From Glaciimonas immobilis (lineage in GTDB: Bacteria > Pseudomonadota > Gammaproteobacteria > Burkholderiales > Burkholderiaceae_D), in the NCBI RefSeq assembly GCF_011947285.1, contig NZ_JAAOZT010000002.1:806001-870000 (forward strand): 64,000 bases of DNA. The letters run 5' to 3'. Positions 8,802-19,104 of this stretch are shown here, in pieces. The position numbers and the translations under genes are program-made. The notes under the pieces were generated by a model, which had not been told where the DNA came from, searched no databases, and was given only the letters and a program-made list of their open reading frames with translations. The stretch's first letter is position 1. Every line of letters starts with the position of its first letter.

Positions 8802-10202
8802 ATGACCGCCATTGTGACTACTTCATCCTTCTCCAATCTTCCCCTGTCGCCCGCCCTTTTGCGTAACCTTGATAGTCTCGGTTATCACGAAATGACGACC
8901 ATACAGGCACAAAGTTTGCCAGTGATTCTGGAGCGGCGTGATTTGATCGCGCAGGCCAAAACCGGTAGCGGTAAAACCGCCGCGTTTGGCATTGGTATTT
9001 TGCATAAACTTAATCCGACCTACTTCGCGATTCAGGCATTGGTACTTTGCCCGACGCGTGAACTGGCCGATCAGGTAGCAAAAGAGTTACGCAGATTGGC
9101 GCGACTGGAAGACAACGTCAAGATTTTGACGCTCTGCGGCGGTTCACCGATGGGACCGCAGATTGGTTCGTTGGAGCATGGCGCACACATCATCGTCGGC
9201 ACCCCGGGACGGATACGCGATCACATTGGCCGCGGCACCATTAATCTGTCAACGGTCCAGACATTAGTATTGGACGAAGCAGATCGGATGGTCGATATGG
9301 GATTTTACGAAGAGATTTCAGGCATCGTCAGTGCCTGTCCAAAGCGTCGCCAGACCTTACTGTTTTCGGCCACCTATCCTGACGATATCCGTAAAGCCAG
9401 CGCAGAATTTTTACGCCAGCCGGTTGAAGTAAAAGTGGAAGCGCAGCACGATTCTGGACAAATTGAGCAGCGCTTTTACGAGGTCTCTTACGATGGCCGC
9501 AATGCGGCAGTCGCCCAGTTGCTGAACCATTACAGGCCAGTATCGACCATCGCCTTTTGCAATACCAAAATTCATTGCCGCGAATTAGCTGCGCAATTAC
9601 GTGATCAGGGCTTTAGCGCGCTAGCGTTATACGGCGAGCTTGAACAGCGTGAGCGCGATGAGATTCTGGTGCAGTTTGCCAACCAGAGTTGTTCAGTATT
9701 AGTCGCCACCGACGTTGCCGCGCGGGGTCTGGACATTCAGACGCTAGGGGCAGTTATCAACGTCGACGTATCTAAAGATACGGAAGTCCACATCCATCGC
9801 ATTGGCCGTACCGGTCGCGGACACGACAAAGGTCTGGCACTTAGTCTTTGCGCGCCCAATGAAAAAAAATGGGTCAAGTTGATCGAGGATTATCAGAACG
9901 GCCCGGTTACCTGGTTTGAGCTGAATACCCTGGAACCGGCCGAAGGCGGCGCATTGCAGGCCCCGATGGTAACGCTATGCATCATGGGCGGAAAAAAAGA
10001 CAAACTGCGTCCCGGCGATTTATTGGGCGCATTGACGGGCGATGTCGGCCTGACCAAAGATCAGGTCGGTAAAATCAGCGTATTTGAGTTCATGACGTAT
10101 GTCGCGCTGGACCGCCGGATGGCTAAACACGCATTCTCGCGTCTAAGTAATGGCAATATTAAAGGCCGTAACTTTAAAATGCGGTTTATATCTGAGCTGT
10201 AA
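8802..10202 (+). CDS. dbpA: ATP-dependent RNA helicase DbpA
   Basis: A 466-aa DEAD-box helicase involved in late assembly of the 50S ribosomal subunit. All motifs are present in order: the Q motif around YHEMTTIQAQSLP, AKTGSGKT, PTRELA, TPGRI, DEAD, SAT, ARGLD and HRIGRTGR. The last 80 residues (MVTLCIMGGKKDKLRPGDLLGAL, cut here at the conserved core) form the DbpA-specific RNA-recognition domain that targets hairpin 92 of 23S rRNA, which separates it from RhlE and SrmB. I chose the ATG at 8802 because the protein then begins MTAIV like known DbpA; an upstream GTG would add 11 unsupported residues. It is monocistronic, with a hairpin after it. Confidence 0.93.
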   Translation: MTAIVTTSSFSNLPLSPALLRNLDSLGYHEMTTIQAQSLPVILERRDLIAQAKTGSGKTAAFGIGILHKLNPTYFAIQALVLCPTRELADQVAKELRRLARLEDNVKILTLCGGSPMGPQIGSLEHGAHIIVGTPGRIRDHIGRGTINLSTVQTLVLDEADRMVDMGFYEEISGIVSACPKRRQTLLFSATYPDDIRKASAEFLRQPVEVKVEAQHDSGQIEQRFYEVSYDGRNAAVAQLLNHYRPVSTIAFCNTKIHCRELAAQLRDQGFSALALYGELEQRERDEILVQFANQSCSVLVATDVAARGLDIQTLGAVINVDVSKDTEVHIHRIGRTGRGHDKGLALSLCAPNEKKWVKLIEDYQNGPVTWFELNTLEPAEGGALQAPMVTLCIMGGKKDKLRPGDLLGALTGDVGLTKDQVGKISVFEFMTYVALDRRMAKHAFSRLSNGNIKGRNFKMRFISEL

Positions 10203-10234
10203 GCCCTCATCCTAAAGGTCAGACCTTTCTGCGA

Positions 10235-10257
10235 TTTTGCGCGTGACCCGCAAAATA
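10235..10257. terminator. Hairpin between convergent dbpA and exonuclease genes
   Basis: A perfect 8-bp stem (ATTTTGCG / CGCAAAAT) with a 7-base loop lies between two convergent genes. The A/T pairs at its base supply short U tracts in both directions, so it may serve both transcripts. The T-runs are only four long. Confidence 0.45.
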
Positions 10258-10318
10258 CCGTTAATTTGCATCACATAAGCGTACATGTCCGGTGCTTGGC
10301 CTGACACCTTGTAGCGTT

Positions 10319-10960
10319 TCAGGCAGCCGTAGCAAGTTGGCGCAGCTGACGCGCAAGAAAGTCGGGTACTTTGGCCGCGGCCAATTTGTTAACCGATACC
10401 AATAAATCCGGATGAATTGACGTTACACGATAGGTATGCGCCAGCCGTTGTGCCACGTGTAGCAACAAATGGGCGGATACTTCCGCATCGGCTTCGGCTC
10501 TGTGCGCGGTGCCAAGAAACGGTATGCTCAGCGCTGAGGCCAGCGATCCCAGCTTATAGCTCGTCATGCCGGGAAACACCCGACGTGATAATTTTAACGA
10601 ACAAATCAGCGCGTTGTAGCGTGGCTGCAAATCCAGCGCGGCACTTTCTGCCAACAAAAACTTTGCATCAAAACTAGCGTTGTGTGCCGCCAGCGCATCA
10701 TTGCCAATAAACCGCAATAACTCCGGAATCACTGTAGAGACGGGCGGCGCGTGATTTACCATTGCTTGCGAGATACCCGTCAGATGCGTGATGAATGACG
10801 GTATCGACACGCCACAATTGACTAACGAGACATAGCGCTCAACGATAGTGCCTTCCACAATCCTAAGGGCTGCGACCTCGGTAATGCGGTCGCCCATCGC
10901 AGGACTCAAACCGGTGGTCTCAAAATCGAGCATCACAATTGGTTTTTGAAATACAGCCAT
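10319..10960 (-). CDS. DnaQ-like 3'-5' exonuclease (DEDDh)
   Basis: A 213-aa protein made almost entirely of one DEDDh exonuclease domain. ExoI is DFETTGLSP at residues 12-20, ExoII is HNASFDAKFL near residue 93, and ExoIII is HRAEADAEVSAHLL near residue 152, giving the full D-E-D-D-H set. Relatives include the DNA polymerase III epsilon subunit and stand-alone repair or RNA-trimming nucleases. No clamp-binding motif or polymerase-contact tail is obvious, so I do not call it the replicative proofreading subunit. The ATG at 10960 is the first of the frame. It is convergent with dbpA and not in an operon. Confidence 0.82.
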   Translation of the reverse strand: MAVFQKPIVMLDFETTGLSPAMGDRITEVAALRIVEGTIVERYVSLVNCGVSIPSFITHLTGISQAMVNHAPPVSTVIPELLRFIGNDALAAHNASFDAKFLLAESAALDLQPRYNALICSLKLSRRVFPGMTSYKLGSLASALSIPFLGTAHRAEADAEVSAHLLLHVAQRLAHTYRVTSIHPDLLVSVNKLAAAKVPDFLARQLRQLATAA

Positions 10961-11200
10961 GAGTCCTTAGAAATCAGTTTTTTGATCCTCGAATACTACA
11001 GCATGGAAACGGCTGTTCGCTACTGATTGCGTCGGCGCCGCTATTTTTTTTTGCCCGCTCACTACAGTTTATAGAGCAAAACCGCGTCTTTTCAACATTG
11101 AATTCATAGCAAGATTACAATTGAGTAACATCCATGCGTTGGATTAGTTCACTAAACTTGGTTTCGCCCCCATTACTAGACACACCTCAAAGTGGAAAAA

Positions 11201-11668
11201 ATGACAATACTGAATATCAATGGCAAGCAACACAATATTGATCTGCCAGCAGACACGCCTATCCTCTGGACCTTGCGCGACGATATCGGCCTGACCGGCA
11301 CCAAATTTGGTTGCGGGATGGCGCTCTGTGGTGCCTGTACAGTCCATCTGGATGGTGCACCTATACGCTCCTGCGTGACGCCCATCAGCGCCGCCGTGGG
11401 TAAAAAAATTACAACGATTGAAGTAATCGCCAACGACAGCGTCGGCAAAGCGATTCAACAGGCTTGGGTCGCGCTAGGGGTACCGCAATGTGGCTATTGT
11501 CAGGCCGGTCAGATAATGTCAGCGACAGCGTTACTTAAAACTACGCCCAAACCGACTGACGAGGAAATCGACAATGCCATGAGTGGCAATATCTGCCGCT
11601 GCGGTACCTATACCCGCATTAAGGCAGCGATCAAACAGGTTGCGGCAAACAATGGAGTCGCCAAATGA
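11201..11668 (+). CDS. iorA: Isoquinoline 1-oxidoreductase-type [2Fe-2S] subunit
   Basis: A 155-aa iron-sulfur subunit of the xanthine-oxidase family. It carries two [2Fe-2S] clusters: the plant-type one bound by [15 protein letters not shown] with a later RSC, and the helical one bound by CGYCQAG and CRCGTY. It passes electrons from the molybdenum subunit encoded next to it. I chose the ATG at 11201 (MTILNING); a GTG three codons earlier is also in frame. Its stop overlaps the start of the large subunit by four bases (ATGA), so the two are translationally coupled. True substrates in this family are often aldehydes or N-heterocycles; isoquinoline is only the name-giving one. Confidence 0.88.
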   Translation: MTILNINGKQHNIDLPADTPILWTLRDDIGLTGTKFGCGMALCGACTVHLDGAPIRSCVTPISAAVGKKITTIEVIANDSVGKAIQQAWVALGVPQCGYCQAGQIMSATALLKTTPKPTDEEIDNAMSGNICRCGTYTRIKAAIKQVAANNGVAK

Positions 11669-14031
11669 GCACGTTTTACGACAGTGAATTGATGCAGTCC
11701 ACACAAAATCGCCATAACGATACCGAAGCTGCAGTAGCCAATGGCCTGAATGACATGTCGCGCCGGAACTGGCTTAAAGGCGTGGGTGCATTTACCGGGT
11801 TGGTGTTGACCGTCGGCGCACACGGTATCGTCAGCGCTGCCGATGCCCCGGCGCCAGACAAGAAATACGGTGGCGCCAAGATGCCGGGCGGCACGGTTAA
11901 TAATCCTTTAGTATTTATCGCCATCGGCACCGATGGCATTGTGACCATCGTTGCACATCGCTCAGAAATGGGCCAGGGAATTCGTACCAGTCTGCCTATG
12001 GTCGTTGCCGACGAGCTGGATGCTGACTGGAGTCATGTCCGCGTCGTACAGGCCAATGCCGACGAGAGTCGCTTCGGCAACCAGAACACCGATGGATCGC
12101 GCAGCATGCGGCATTTCTTTACGCCAATGCGTCAGGTTGGCGCAACCGCCCGTTTAATGCTGGAAACAGCAGCCGCCAGCCGTTGGAAAGTCCCTGTATC
12201 GGAAGTGTCTGCCAAAAATCACGAGGTTCATCATACTAAATCCGGGCGCAAGCTGGGATATGGCGCACTGACAGTCGATGCCGCGGCCTTAAACGTGCCG
12301 ACGGCCGATCAGGTGCGCCTTAAAGACGATGCGCAGTTTCGCTATATTGGGAAAGAAAAATACGGCAGCGTCGATTTTCAAAATATCGTCACCGGCAACA
12401 CCCAGTATGGGATAGATACACGTATCGACGGCATGGTCTATGCAGTCATCGCGCGTCCGCCGGTATTCGGCGGCAAGGTCGCCAGCTTTGATGCGGCCGA
12501 CGCCTTGAAGGTCCCCGGTGTGATCCGCGTGGTGGAACTGAAAGGTAGTCCGCCACCGGCCTTATTCAATCCTTTGGGGGGCATCGCCGTAATTGCCAAC
12601 AACACCTGGGCGGCCATCAAAGGACGCGACGCGCTGAAGATCAAGTGGGACGACGGCCCTAACGGCAACTACGATTCGACCACGTTTAAGGTCACGCTGC
12701 AGGAAGCAGCCCGCAAACCCGCTAAAGTCATGCGCGATGATGGCGACACCATGGGTGCGTTAGCTAATGCCAGCAAAAAAATTGAGGCTGAGTACTATAT
12801 CCCGCATCTGGCGCACGCCACCATGGAACCACCGGCAGCTACCGCACGCATAGTCGGTGGCAAATGTGAGATCTGGGCCTGCGTTCAAAACCCGCAAGCC
12901 ACCCTTGAAACCGTTGCCAAGAGCCTCGGCGTGACGCGTGAAGACGTCAAAGTAAATGTGACGTTGCTGGGCGGCGGATTCGGGCGAAAATCCAAGCCGG
13001 ACTTTGCAGCAGAAGCCGCCCTGCTGTCCAAAGCAATGGATGGCAAACCGGTAAAGCTGACATGGACCCGGGAAGATGACCTGCGCCATGACTATTTGCA
13101 CACTGTCTCGCTGGAACGTCTCGAAACGACACTCGACGATAAAGGCATGCCGCTGGCCTGGTTGCATCGCAGCGCGGCGCCGACGATTTCTTCCACATTC
13201 GTCGTCGGGGCGATGGGCGAAACTGCGGGCGAGTTGGGAATGGGCGCAATCAATATCCCGTTCTTGATACCGAATATTCGTATAGAGTCTCCTCAGGTAC
13301 CTGCACATACGCGCATCGGCTGGTTTCGCTCTGTGTACAACATTCCGCACGCGTTTGCGGTGCAATCGTTCGTGGCCGAACTTGCTGCCGCCGCCAAGCG
13401 TGACCATCGCGAGTATTTACTTGCCTTAATCGGACCAGCACGCAAAATCGCGCCGAAAGAAATGTCCGATACGACCAACTATGGCGAATCCCCGACGCTG
13501 TATCCACTGGACACAGGCCGCATGCGTAACGTGGTGGACGTTGCAACCAAAGAGGCCGGATGGGGTCGCAAGGTTGCTGCCGGACACGGGCTAGGTCTGG
13601 CGGTCGCGTATAGCTTCATGAGCTATGTGGCGGCGGTGATTGAAGTCGTGGTCAATGAAAATGGCGAAATCAGTATTCCGCGGGTGGACGTTGCCATTGA
13701 CTGCGGCCCTGCGATTACACCTGACCGTATACGTTCACAAGTCGAAGGCGCTTGCATTATGGGTCTGAGCCTTGCGATGACAGGCGAAATTACCTTCAAG
13801 AACGGCGCTGTGGTGCAGGGTAATTTTCATGAATATGACGTCCTGCGGGCTCTGTCCGCTCCTAAGGATATTCGCGTGCATATCGTTAAACACCCGTTCG
13901 ATATGCCGTTGGGTGGGGTCGGTGAGCCGGGTACGCCACCGATTGCACCGGCCTTGTGCAATGCGATTTTTGCTGCTACGGGTAAACGCATCCGCGATTT
14001 GCCGATTCGGGATCAATTGAAGAAGGCTTAA
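11665..14031 (+). CDS. iorB: Isoquinoline 1-oxidoreductase-type molybdenum subunit
   Basis: A 788-aa catalytic subunit of a two-subunit molybdenum hydroxylase. Near residue 33 a twin-arginine signal ([17 protein letters not shown]) predicts folded export with its small partner to the periplasm, where electrons probably go to a cytochrome. Family landmarks include [44 protein letters not shown], the [16 protein letters not shown] segment and the C-terminal [17 protein letters not shown] with the catalytic Glu region. The order of the domains follows IorB and aldehyde dehydrogenase CoxL-like members. No accessory cofactor gene (CoxF/XdhC-like) is adjacent. Transcription ends at the strong hairpin just downstream. 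Confidence 0.88.
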   Translation: MSTFYDSELMQSTQNRHNDTEAAVANGLNDMSRRNWLKGVGAFTGLVLTVGAHGIVSAADAPAPDKKYGGAKMPGGTVNNPLVFIAIGTDGIVTIVAHRSEMGQGIRTSLPMVVADELDADWSHVRVVQANADESRFGNQNTDGSRSMRHFFTPMRQVGATARLMLETAAASRWKVPVSEVSAKNHEVHHTKSGRKLGYGALTVDAAALNVPTADQVRLKDDAQFRYIGKEKYGSVDFQNIVTGNTQYGIDTRIDGMVYAVIARPPVFGGKVASFDAADALKVPGVIRVVELKGSPPPALFNPLGGIAVIANNTWAAIKGRDALKIKWDDGPNGNYDSTTFKVTLQEAARKPAKVMRDDGDTMGALANASKKIEAEYYIPHLAHATMEPPAATARIVGGKCEIWACVQNPQATLETVAKSLGVTREDVKVNVTLLGGGFGRKSKPDFAAEAALLSKAMDGKPVKLTWTREDDLRHDYLHTVSLERLETTLDDKGMPLAWLHRSAAPTISSTFVVGAMGETAGELGMGAINIPFLIPNIRIESPQVPAHTRIGWFRSVYNIPHAFAVQSFVAELAAAAKRDHREYLLALIGPARKIAPKEMSDTTNYGESPTLYPLDTGRMRNVVDVATKEAGWGRKVAAGHGLGLAVAYSFMSYVAAVIEVVVNENGEISIPRVDVAIDCGPAITPDRIRSQVEGACIMGLSLAMTGEITFKNGAVVQGNFHEYDVLRALSAPKDIRVHIVKHPFDMPLGGVGEPGTPPIAPALCNAIFAATGKRIRDLPIRDQLKKA

Positions 14032-14063
14032 TCGCTTAAGCAGCAAACTAACCAAAGTATTGA

Positions 14064-14093
14064 GGGGTGGCCACAATGGCCACCCCTTTTTTT
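14064..14093 (+). terminator. Intrinsic terminator of iorAB
   Basis: A perfect GC-rich 10-bp stem (GGGGTGGCCA / TGGCCACCCC) with a 3-base loop is followed directly by seven T residues, 33 bases after the iorB stop. It also marks the left border of the terpenoid island. Confidence 0.93.
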
Positions 14094-14363
14094 ACATTAC
14101 ATCGTGCGATGTAAGAGGCACAGTATGAATTTGAGAAAATACGTGCAAGTAAAAAAGCACTTCTAAATACTTACCTGATAAGTCTGACCGGGATGGGATA
14201 CTCCGATATTTTGAAGTTACCCGGCGGCTCGACGGAGGATGGGGACTGCATGACGGGTCATCTTCTTACCGGTATGTCACCACTTTGGTCTACGTCGCAT
14301 CACGGTGCCGGCACTAATGAAATAGAGGCTTTCAGAAATAAAGGCATGGTTGAATTCTCGCAG

Positions 14364-15986
14364 TTAATTGCTAGCGACAAGACAAGACAATTTACGTTCT
14401 TGAACAATCATATCCGTAGCCTTTTCTGCAATCATGATGGATACCGCATTGGTGTTGCCGCCGATGAGCGTAGGCATGATGGATGCATCCACTACGCGTA
14501 GTCCCTTTAGACCATGCACCCTAAGACTTGGATCAACCACGGCCATATCGTCAATACCCATCTTGCAGGTGCCTACCGGATGGTACATGGTATCAATGCG
14601 GGCACGAAGAATTGCACGGATGTCGTCGTCGGTTTTGACTTGAGAAGTAAAGGGAATACCTGTAATGAATTGTGCAATGGCCGGGGCCATCATCAATTTT
14701 TCAGTCATTTTGTAGCCCTCGACCATGTCCTCCAGATCTTGGGGATGTTCCAGAAATTTAGGATCAATAACTGGTGGTGTTTCAATAGATTTATTTCGCA
14801 AGCTGACACTACCAATGCTTTTGGGGCGCATTAAGCTGACATGACAGGAAAATCCATGGCTTGCATGTAACTTGCGCGCGTGGTCGTCGATCATCGCAAC
14901 CACAAAGCTCAGTTGGATATTGGGTGTTGCCAGTTCTGGCCGCGTTTTTAGAAAGCCGCCACCCTCAGCAAAGTTGGAAGTGATCATACCCTGGCGTTCG
15001 CGACGGTAACGTAAAATTTCTTTTGCCAGATGCACTCCACCCTTGATTGAGAATCCAAAAAGGTTGATGTCTTTTGACTCGTAACAAAAGATAAAATCTG
15101 GGTGATCTTGTAAATTTTTTCCTACGCCAGGAAGATGATGTACCAGGGGAACTGCCAACTTCTGTAATTCAACGGCATCACCTATGCCGGAGAGCATAAG
15201 CAATTGTGGCGACTGAAATACGCCGGCACTCAGAATTACCTCTTGTTGCGCTCGGATGGTATGGAGCTGATCGCCCTGTCTATACTCGACGCCAACGGCA
15301 CATTTTCCGTCAAACAAAATACGCTGAGTAAAGGCGCCAGTTACAACAGTTAAATTGTTACGCTTGCCAAGATGTGGCAATACATAGGCGTGAAAGGAGC
15401 TACAGCGTTGTCCATTATACTGGGTGACCTGATAGATTCCGATACCTTCTTGTTGGGCTCCGTTAAAATCCTGATTAATGGGATATCCGATCTGTTCGGC
15501 GGCATGCAAGAAATGCCGTTGAAATGGATTATTGGTACGTAATTTGCTGATCTGAAGAGGCCCGTTCTGACCATGCCACTCATCGTTGAATTCATGATTG
15601 TGTTCTGATCTTTTGAAGTAAGGTAGTACGTGTTTGTAAGACCAATCCTTATTTCCCAGTGCTGCCCAGTGATCGTAGTCGCTGTGATGACCGCGGATAT
15701 AAACCATGGCGTTGATGGCCGAGGTGCCGCCTAATACTTTGCCACGAGGCTGATAGCCTTTGCGTCCATTGAGTTCCGGCTGAGGTACGGTTTCAAAGGC
15801 CCAGTTGTTGAGTTTTCTTGGCACCATCAACGCTACCGCAGCGGGGGTATTAACAAGCCAACTATTGCCATTGCCACCGGCCTCTAACAAAATAACCGAA
15901 ACATTTGGATCTTCGCTCAGACGTCCCGCCAAAGCGCATCCACTTGATCCTCCTCCCACAATGACATAATCATAAACTTGTTGCAT
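14364..15986 (-). CDS. GMC-family FAD alcohol dehydrogenase/oxidase of the terpene cluster
   Basis: A 540-aa glucose-methanol-choline oxidoreductase. The N-terminal FAD dinucleotide fold is VIVGGGSSGCALAGRLSEDP, the two family signatures are GKVLGGTSAINAMVYIRG and GVFQSPQLLMLSGIG, and the active-site His/Asn pair is in MYHPVGTCKMG and GGNTNAVSIM. It is closest in style to choline dehydrogenase and AlkJ/AlcDH-type alcohol dehydrogenases. I chose the ATG at 15986, which has AAGGA 8 bases upstream, rather than a TTG overlapping the previous stop. Only 20 bases separate it from the terpene synthase, so it most likely oxidises a terpene alcohol made by that enzyme; the substrate is inferred. Confidence 0.88.
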   Translation of the reverse strand: MQQVYDYVIVGGGSSGCALAGRLSEDPNVSVILLEAGGNGNSWLVNTPAAVALMVPRKLNNWAFETVPQPELNGRKGYQPRGKVLGGTSAINAMVYIRGHHSDYDHWAALGNKDWSYKHVLPYFKRSEHNHEFNDEWHGQNGPLQISKLRTNNPFQRHFLHAAEQIGYPINQDFNGAQQEGIGIYQVTQYNGQRCSSFHAYVLPHLGKRNNLTVVTGAFTQRILFDGKCAVGVEYRQGDQLHTIRAQQEVILSAGVFQSPQLLMLSGIGDAVELQKLAVPLVHHLPGVGKNLQDHPDFIFCYESKDINLFGFSIKGGVHLAKEILRYRRERQGMITSNFAEGGGFLKTRPELATPNIQLSFVVAMIDDHARKLHASHGFSCHVSLMRPKSIGSVSLRNKSIETPPVIDPKFLEHPQDLEDMVEGYKMTEKLMMAPAIAQFITGIPFTSQVKTDDDIRAILRARIDTMYHPVGTCKMGIDDMAVVDPSLRVHGLKGLRVVDASIMPTLIGGNTNAVSIMIAEKATDMIVQERKLSCLVASN

Positions 15987-16006
15987 ATGATATTCCTTCA
16001 ATTTTT

Positions 16007-17008
16007 TCAAGAGATTGTTTTATAAAGGGGTATCTCATATTCTGGTTCAGGATATGCGTAGGGCGCAAAGCGTTTTGTTTTAACGGAGTAATAAAATTTA
16101 TTTGTACTAGCTACTGTCAATTCCATATGGCATATATAGTCATCAGTAGCAGCATGATCAGAGCCAAAATTAGGAAGATTGCGATGCAAAGCGACAGCTT
16201 CAGCTACATATGCGTCATGGAGGCGGATGGCTTCGAAATAGGCATCTTCTTGCGAAATTTTATTTTCATGTTGAATAACCAGCACAATATTCATGATCTC
16301 TGTTTCTCTTACCGCGTCCCTTTTCAAAGAAGCAAAGTCATTTTGAATCATCAAGATTAACGAAAGCAGGCGCTTGATGTGCTTTATAACGGGATGTATA
16401 TATATATGACGTGGTAACGCATAACTGATGGCAAGATCAACCATATGAAAATAGGGATACATACCGATGGCATATTCACGAATCGATAGAAGCCGAATGA
16501 GGGAGGGATAGCGTTTTGGTTTGATGAGTTTAAGTGGGTATTCCTCCATCATTCCATAAGTGACGTAATCATGAAAATCCATGGCTACTCGCTCAAGTAG
16601 TTCAGAAGGCATAAAATTCAATACCTCTTTTCTGAATTGTGCAACTTGCCGCAATAGTCCAATATCATTGGAATTTGGCTCCTTGCCCAATATTACATTG
16701 ACATAACGATCCCTAATTAACGCCAATTCATTCACAGGGCAAAGTTCATAGTAATCATCAAAAATAGATAGCCAAAGCACATATCTGGCAGCTGGGCGAA
16801 GGCGTTCATAATCACGGATATAGGGCATTACGAATACTGCCAGATTGGCCAAATCATGTTGTTTATATTTTTCCCGGGCTGCATCGGACAAAAAATCATA
16901 ATCGGAATCGAGCCAAGTGATTTCTTCTTCCAACAACGCATCTTCAAGTGAACTTGTTATGCAAGGCCAAGGGTAAGTAAGTATAGGCGTGCTGCCTTTC
17001 GATATCAT
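16007..17008 (-). CDS. Class I terpene synthase (mono- or sesquiterpene cyclase)
   Basis: A 333-aa bacterial class I terpene cyclase, a normal length for the family. The aspartate-rich motif is DDYYE at residues 84-88. The second metal motif is N223-D224-F-A-S227-L-K-R-D231, matching ND--S---(E/D), with Asp in place of the more common Glu. The arginine of REYAIGMY at 177 fits the diphosphate sensor, and KTKRF near the C-terminus sits where an RY pair is usual. The enzyme ionises GPP or FPP with magnesium and cyclises the cation; the product cannot be predicted. An AAAGGA lies about 10 bases before the ATG. The gene lies between dxs and the GMC gene in one minus-strand run and its codons are visibly more AT-rich than in the flanking TCA genes. 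Confidence 0.92.
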   Translation of the reverse strand: MISKGSTPILTYPWPCITSSLEDALLEEEITWLDSDYDFLSDAAREKYKQHDLANLAVFVMPYIRDYERLRPAARYVLWLSIFDDYYELCPVNELALIRDRYVNVILGKEPNSNDIGLLRQVAQFRKEVLNFMPSELLERVAMDFHDYVTYGMMEEYPLKLIKPKRYPSLIRLLSIREYAIGMYPYFHMVDLAISYALPRHIYIHPVIKHIKRLLSLILMIQNDFASLKRDAVRETEIMNIVLVIQHENKISQEDAYFEAIRLHDAYVAEAVALHRNLPNFGSDHAATDDYICHMELTVASTNKFYYSVKTKRFAPYAYPEPEYEIPLYKTIS

Positions 17009-17094
17009 GATTCTTATTCCTTTCCATATGCTAAATTAAGCAGCTGATGTCTCATCGTGATATAGCTGTATTGAGTGACACTTCCACATGTCTA

Positions 17095-18984
17095 TCAGCG
17101 ATGTCGATGAGGTTCATATAGTTTTATCGCATCCATCCAACGTCGAATTGATATTTCGATACCGGCCGCATCTAAACCGCAGACATGCAGCAATTTTGCA
17201 CAATCTCCATGCTCAATGAACTGATCGGGGAACCCGAGTTGTAGAACGGGAATGGCAATACCTGTCATAGCAAGACTTTCCAGACAGGCGGAACCGGCAC
17301 CACCCATGACGCAGCCCTCTTCTACGGTCACCAACATATCGTGCGTGTGCGCTAGCTTCCTGATCAGGTCGTTGTCAAGGGGTTTGACGAAACGCATGTT
17401 AACAACCGTCGCGTCAAATGCATCGGCGGCGGCAAGGGCCGGGGCCAGCATGGTGCCGAAGGCAAGAATTGCGATACGACCAGTTAGCAAGGATGTTGTG
17501 CGGCGTATCTCACCTTTGCCAATTGCCAGCATTGTCAGTGTTCTTGCAGGCGTTACCCCAGGCCCGGCCCCGCGCGGATAGCGCACGGCAGACGGCCCGT
17601 CTTGTCGCAGCGCTGTGTGTAGCATCTGACGGCATTCGTCCTCGTCAGACGGCACCATCAGGATCAGGTTCGGTAGGCAACGCATGAACGCCAAATCATA
17701 GGAACCCATATGGGTGGCGCCGTCGGCACCGACCACGCCAGCGCGATCGATAGCGAATACAACAGGTAACTTTTGTAAGGCCACATCGTGGATCAGCTGA
17801 TCGTAGGCGCGCTGCAGGAACGTCGAGTAAATCGCGACCACAGGCTTTAAACCTTCGGTGGCTAAGCCAGCGGCGAAGGTCACTGCATGCTGCTCGGCGA
17901 TACCAACATCGAAATAGCGATCAGGAAAACGGCGCGCGAATTCGACCAGACCAGAGCCTTCACACATAGCGGGTGTGATCGCCACCACACGGCTGTCTAT
18001 CTCGGCTTCGTCGCATAACCACTTTCCAAAAATTTGCGTGTAAGTTTTATTACCTTCTTTAGCGGGAGTGACTCCCTCAACTGGATTGAATTTTCCTGGG
18101 CCATGATAGAGAAGAGGATCTGCTTCCGCGAGCGGATAGCCGTGACCTTTTTGAGTGACAATATGTAAGAACTGCGGCCCAAGAGATGTTTTTAGATTTT
18201 GTAGCACGGGGATCAGGGCATCGAGATCGTGGCCATCGATGGGCCCGGTGTAATAAAAGCCGAGATCTTCGAATAAGGTTGCTGGCGTCACTAATCCCTT
18301 AGCATGTTTTTCGAGGGCAAGTGTTAATTCGCGTATGGGAGTAGCGATCGACAAAGCCAGTTTGGCTCCTTTTTTTGCATAGGAATAGAATTGGCCGGAA
18401 ATTAATTTCCCTAAATAATGACTCAGTGCACCAACTGGTGGAGAAATTGACATGTCGTTGTCATTGAGTATCACCAATATCGGCAGGTCCTTGCATATGC
18501 CGACATTATTCATTGCTTCAAAAGCCAGACCGGCTGTGATGGCACCGTCACCGATCACCGCAATAGCATGGCGTTTTTCATTCTTGCAGCGGGCACCTTG
18601 CGCCATACCCAGTGCAGCGGAAATTGAAGTACTGGAATGTGCAGTGCCGAAAGTATCGAACTCGGATTCGTCACGTCGCGGAAAACCTGAGATGCCGCCG
18701 AATTGACGTAATGTCGACATCAATTGGCGTCTCCCTGTAAGCACCTTATGGCCATAGCACTGGTGTCCGACGTCCCAGACGATGCGATCGTGCGGCGTAT
18801 CGAACACGTAATGTAGGGCAATGGTGAGTTCGACCGAACCTAGATTGGATGACAAATGACCGCCGGTTTTTGACACGCTATCAAGCAGGAAAGCACGTAA
18901 TTCGTTAGCAAGTTGATATAAATCTTTTCGTTCAAGTTGTCTTAGCGATGCTGGTGTATTGATGGTATCGAGTAAGTCATACAT
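17095..18984 (-). CDS. dxs: 1-deoxy-D-xylulose-5-phosphate synthase
   Basis: A 629-aa thiamine-diphosphate enzyme condensing pyruvate and glyceraldehyde 3-phosphate, the entry and main flux-control step of the MEP pathway. Visible features are the N-terminal [10 protein letters not shown], the ThDP motif [26 protein letters not shown], the catalytic-Glu region [16 protein letters not shown], and the transketolase C-terminal domain. I chose the ATG at 18984 (MYDLLDTI), which matches the usual betaproteobacterial N-terminus; the GTG two codons earlier is less likely. Placement beside a terpene synthase, without ispA or xseB, suggests a cluster-specific copy additional to a housekeeping dxs. That second copy is assumed, not seen. 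Confidence 0.93.
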   Translation of the reverse strand: MYDLLDTINTPASLRQLERKDLYQLANELRAFLLDSVSKTGGHLSSNLGSVELTIALHYVFDTPHDRIVWDVGHQCYGHKVLTGRRQLMSTLRQFGGISGFPRRDESEFDTFGTAHSSTSISAALGMAQGARCKNEKRHAIAVIGDGAITAGLAFEAMNNVGICKDLPILVILNDNDMSISPPVGALSHYLGKLISGQFYSYAKKGAKLALSIATPIRELTLALEKHAKGLVTPATLFEDLGFYYTGPIDGHDLDALIPVLQNLKTSLGPQFLHIVTQKGHGYPLAEADPLLYHGPGKFNPVEGVTPAKEGNKTYTQIFGKWLCDEAEIDSRVVAITPAMCEGSGLVEFARRFPDRYFDVGIAEQHAVTFAAGLATEGLKPVVAIYSTFLQRAYDQLIHDVALQKLPVVFAIDRAGVVGADGATHMGSYDLAFMRCLPNLILMVPSDEDECRQMLHTALRQDGPSAVRYPRGAGPGVTPARTLTMLAIGKGEIRRTTSLLTGRIAILAFGTMLAPALAAADAFDATVVNMRFVKPLDNDLIRKLAHTHDMLVTVEEGCVMGGAGSACLESLAMTGIAIPVLQLGFPDQFIEHGDCAKLLHVCGLDAAGIEISIRRWMDAIKLYEPHRHR

Positions 18985-19104
18985 AGTCACCGTCCATTTC
19001 GGTTATCCAAAATTTTATTTTTACGACCAAAGTTGCGCAATAAATTTGATCGATTACTAAATCTGCCAAACTATTAAGAAGCCGTGCGTGGATACTTAGA
19101 GGTT

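Noticed and set aside
12760-13407. Long minus-strand open frame (215 codons) inside iorB
   Set aside because: It is antisense to the well-conserved molybdenum subunit, has Arg/His-rich shadow composition and no ribosome site.
14193-14501. Plus-strand open frame of 102 codons at the GMC gene end
   Set aside because: More than a third is antisense to the GMC coding sequence and the rest matches nothing; no ribosome site.
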